From NCBI GenBank assembly GCA_947253625.1, contig CAMYAB010000014.1:1-43210 (forward strand): a stretch of 43,210 bases of DNA, in the 5' to 3' direction. Numbering within the stretch: position 1 is the first letter of the stretch; each line of letters opens with the position of its first letter. The translations under genes and the position numbers were made by a program. Origin of the DNA: an uncultured Porphyromonadaceae bacterium. GTDB lineage: Bacteria > Bacteroidota > Bacteroidia > Bacteroidales > Porphyromonadaceae. Below the pieces are notes generated by a model. That model had not been told where the DNA came from. It worked only from the letters and a program-made list of their open reading frames with translations, and did no database searches. Positions 41,474 to 43,210 of the stretch are shown one piece after another.

Positions 41474-41580
41474 ATAAATTCAAGTGTACGATAAAACGAA
41501 AGTACCATATGACATACCTGGATAGACATCCATCGACCATAGAAGCGCACTGTTCAAGAAAAGAACAGTGCGCTTTTTTT
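41474..41580 (+). ncRNA. Candidate short leader RNA ending at an intrinsic terminator
   Basis: From the expected start near 41474 to a perfect 12-bp hairpin (41544-41555 with 41563-41574, loop AAGAAAA) with seven T ending at 41580, a transcript of about 107 nt would form before tetR begins at 41627. It could be an attenuated leader or a small RNA. A reading frame from ATG 41508 runs through the hairpin into tetR but shows no protein-like features. Confidence 0.5.
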
Positions 41581-41590
41581 ATGAACAAAA

Positions 41591-41605
41591 TAGAACGGTG
41601 TTCAT
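41591..41605 (+). promoter_or_regulatory. Candidate TetR operator
   Basis: TAGAAC, GGT, GTTCAT is an imperfect palindrome with a GAAC-NNN-GTTC core, like many TetR-family operators, and lies 22 bp before the tetR start. ATGAAC at 41581-41586 also pairs with GTTCAT at 41600-41605. Confidence 0.4.
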
Positions 41606-41626
41606 TATTGACGCCTTACCCCAATC

Positions 41627-42241
41627 ATGCAAACTCTAAAAGATGACATTCGGCAACGTATCATTGATGCCGCCCGTGAAGAATTTATCGCACATGGCGT
41701 ACGTTGCACATCCATTCGCACGGTGGCTAGCAAGTCGGGTATTGCTGTAGGAAACCTATACAATTACTTCAGTAGCAAGGACGAACTGTTTTGTGAGGTG
41801 CTACGGCCTCTCACCAAGGCATTGGACAAACACATCTTGTCGCACAATGACGAAAAGTTCCTGTCGATAGACGTATTCAGCATGCGGCAATACCAAATAG
41901 ACTACATCTTTGACCTGCTCGGCATCATCAAGGACTTCCGTCCGGAGCTTCGACTGCTCCTATTCAACTCTGAGGGTACGTCGCTTCAAGGATATAAAGA
42001 CAAGATGGTGGACAGACAGATGAAAGTGGGCATGGAATACATACGACTGATGAAAGAACGCTATCCACATCTCAACGCCAACATTTCGCCATTCTTGGTT
42101 CATATCACCTGCTCTACTTGGATGACCGTTTTCTGCGAGATTGTAGAGCATGAAGATTATACCGACGAGGATATCAAGGTCGCCTTGGAGCAGTACATGG
42201 ACTTTAGTATGGCAGGATGGAAAGCATTGCTCAAACCATAA
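41627..42241 (+). CDS. TetR/AcrR family transcriptional regulator
   Basis: The 204-residue protein has an N-terminal helix-turn-helix of the TetR type (IIDAAREEFIAHGVRCTSIRTVA, given here as IIDAAREEFIAHGV and TSIRTVASKSGIAVGNLYNYF; the last block is the recognition helix region with YNYFSSKDELF). The C-terminal ligand-binding part is all-helical and not recognisable. It lies 27 bp before an ABC transporter gene on the same strand, so it likely represses its own transcript and that transporter. A palindrome at 41591-41605 may be its site. The ligand is unknown. Confidence 0.93.
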   Translation: MQTLKDDIRQRIIDAAREEFIAHGVRCTSIRTVASKSGIAVGNLYNYFSSKDELFCEVLRPLTKALDKHILSHNDEKFLSIDVFSMRQYQIDYIFDLLGIIKDFRPELRLLLFNSEGTSLQGYKDKMVDRQMKVGMEYIRLMKERYPHLNANISPFLVHITCSTWMTVFCEIVEHEDYTDEDIKVALEQYMDFSMAGWKALLKP

Positions 42242-42268
42242 AGATTAATTTCTAAAAGACGATAATAT

Positions 42269-43210
42269 ATGATCAAGACTCTCAAGCGTTTAGGAACTTA
42301 CATGGGAGGGCGCAAATACTTGCTGCCCTGCTCCGTAGCACTGTCGGCAGTCAACGGACTGCTGTCGCTTGTGCCATTCGTACTTTTGTGGCTCGTGGTA
42401 CGCACACTACTAACAGCCAAAGGCAACCTCTCAGACACACCCCTTATAGACTATGCCCTATGGGCTTTTATCATATCGGTGGCGAACGTGTTGCTCTACT
42501 TTTTGGCACTGATGCTCTCTCATCTTGCGGCATTCCGTATCGAAACCAACATGAGACGAAAAGCGATGCAACGACTGATGCGTGCGCCATTGGGCTATTT
42601 CGATAGCCAAAACACGGGGCGTATGCGCAAAATCATTGATGAGGATTCGGGACAGACACATACTTTCGTGGCACACTTGCTACCCGATGTGGCGAGTTGT
42701 GTCGTTGCTCCGATAGGTGTTATAGCACTGCTGCTCTTAGTGGATTGGCAGTTGGGAGTGGTTGCAATGATACCTCTCGTTTGCGCCATAGGTATTATGG
42801 GATATATGATGAACCCAAAGAACAACCAATTTCAAAGACTCTACCTTGATGCGCAGGAGAAGATGGGGGCAGAGGCGGTGGAATATGTCAGAGGTATTCC
42901 CGTGGTCAAGGTGTTCCAGCAGACGGTCTTCTCGTTCAAACGCTTCTACGATAGCATTATCAGCTACCGCGACCTTGTCATCAAGTGTACGCTTGTGTGG
43001 CGCACGCCAATGTCATTTTATATACTGGCTATCAATGCCTTTGCCTTCATCCTCGTTCCTACTGCTATTATCCTGATAGGACACGGTGGAGATACCATCA
43101 CCATTATCGCCAACGTGATACTTTATGTGGTGATTGCACCGCTCATCGCTTCCAACGTGATGAAAGCCATGTATCTCAGTCAGGACCTGTTCATGGCAAA
43201 TGAGGCTGTG
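42269..43210 (+). CDS. ABC transporter permease/ATP-binding protein, N-terminal part, cut by the window end
   Basis: An open frame starts at ATG 42269 and runs without a stop to the end (314 codons). It encodes an ABC exporter-type membrane domain: helices near residues 20-50, 65-90, 155-190 and 265-300, with the typical ETNMRRKAMQRLMRAPLGYFD (in parts ETNMRRKAMQRLM and APLGYFDSQNTGRM) between helices 2 and 3 and EYVRGIPVVKVFQQ later, where exporters have the x-loop precursor EyirGi.vvKvF. The nucleotide-binding domain must lie beyond the window. Half-transporters of this kind often come as a pair. With TetR upstream, it is probably drug or siderophore related; this is inference. Confidence 0.9.
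   Translation, partial: MIKTLKRLGTYMGGRKYLLPCSVALSAVNGLLSLVPFVLLWLVVRTLLTAKGNLSDTPLIDYALWAFIISVANVLLYFLALMLSHLAAFRIETNMRRKAMQRLMRAPLGYFDSQNTGRMRKIIDEDSGQTHTFVAHLLPDVASCVVAPIGVIALLLLVDWQLGVVAMIPLVCAIGIMGYMMNPKNNQFQRLYLDAQEKMGAEAVEYVRGIPVVKVFQQTVFSFKRFYDSIISYRDLVIKCTLVWRTPMSFYILAINAFAFILVPTAIILIGHGGDTITIIANVILYVVIAPLIASNVMKAMYLSQDLFMANEAV

Noticed and set aside
41437..41646. 69-codon frame through the tetR leader
   Set aside because: It spans the promoter, the terminator hairpin and the tetR start, and has no protein-like pattern. A short leader peptide from ATG 41508 cannot be excluded but has no support.

Overview
The window looks like chromosome of a Bacteroidales bacterium, most probably Porphyromonas or a close relative. 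The evidence is the Bacteroidetes promoter signature (TTG, 20 bases, TAnnTTTG) at five places, the lack of clear Shine-Dalgarno sequences, a FimA/Mfa1-type pilin-like lipoprotein, a complete Bat (aerotolerance) operon and a DUF3417-type alpha-glucan phosphorylase. The genus is an inference from gene content; no database search was possible.

Layout. Positions 1-3253 (+): terminator of an upstream gene, then rplM-rpsI and rpsB-tsf, each pair preceded by a leader that folds into long hairpins. 3335-6059 (+): glgP with its own promoter and terminator. 6159-9321 (-): gdhA followed by the pilin-like lipoprotein gene. 9322-9835: a gene-free stretch with a 44-bp perfect palindrome plus a third 22-bp copy. 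9836-17858 (-): dnaK; rluB-asnS; gcvP. 18109-18186: a tandem array of 22-bp units. 18271-23924 (+): ftsE-lysC-menA, the RNase P RNA gene, then yihY, a small ribbon-helix-helix-like gene and tadA. 23975-35067 (-): a small HTH gene and a long run of overlapping genes in the order moxR, DUF58, a tail-anchored protein, batA, batB, batC, batD, batE, PAP2 phosphatase, NahK-like sugar kinase, dgkA. 35231-35435: a second 22-bp array and a nine-G tract. 35488-40620 (+): two SGNH hydrolase-like proteins, an MBOAT acyltransferase and a TPR protein. 40671-41291 (+): tpx. 41437-43210 (+): a TetR regulator and the membrane part of an ABC transporter cut by the window end.

How the genes fit together. Most of the window is housekeeping: translation (L13, S9, S2, EF-Ts, AsnRS, RluB, TadA, RNase P), nitrogen and one-carbon metabolism (GdhA, GcvP), glycogen use (GlgP), chaperone (DnaK), menaquinone (MenA) and amino acid synthesis (LysC). 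The accessory parts concern the cell envelope: the Bat operon with a lipid-phosphatase/kinase tail, the SGNH-SGNH-MBOAT module that probably O-acylates an exported polymer, and a solitary type V pilin-like lipoprotein.

The most interesting unexplained signals are the 22-bp period repeats in four intergenic regions, the two ribosomal-protein leaders, the poly-G tract upstream of the SGNH/MBOAT promoter, and a promoter-terminator pair upstream of tetR that would make a roughly 100-nt RNA. I did not find a convincing wholly new protein system.
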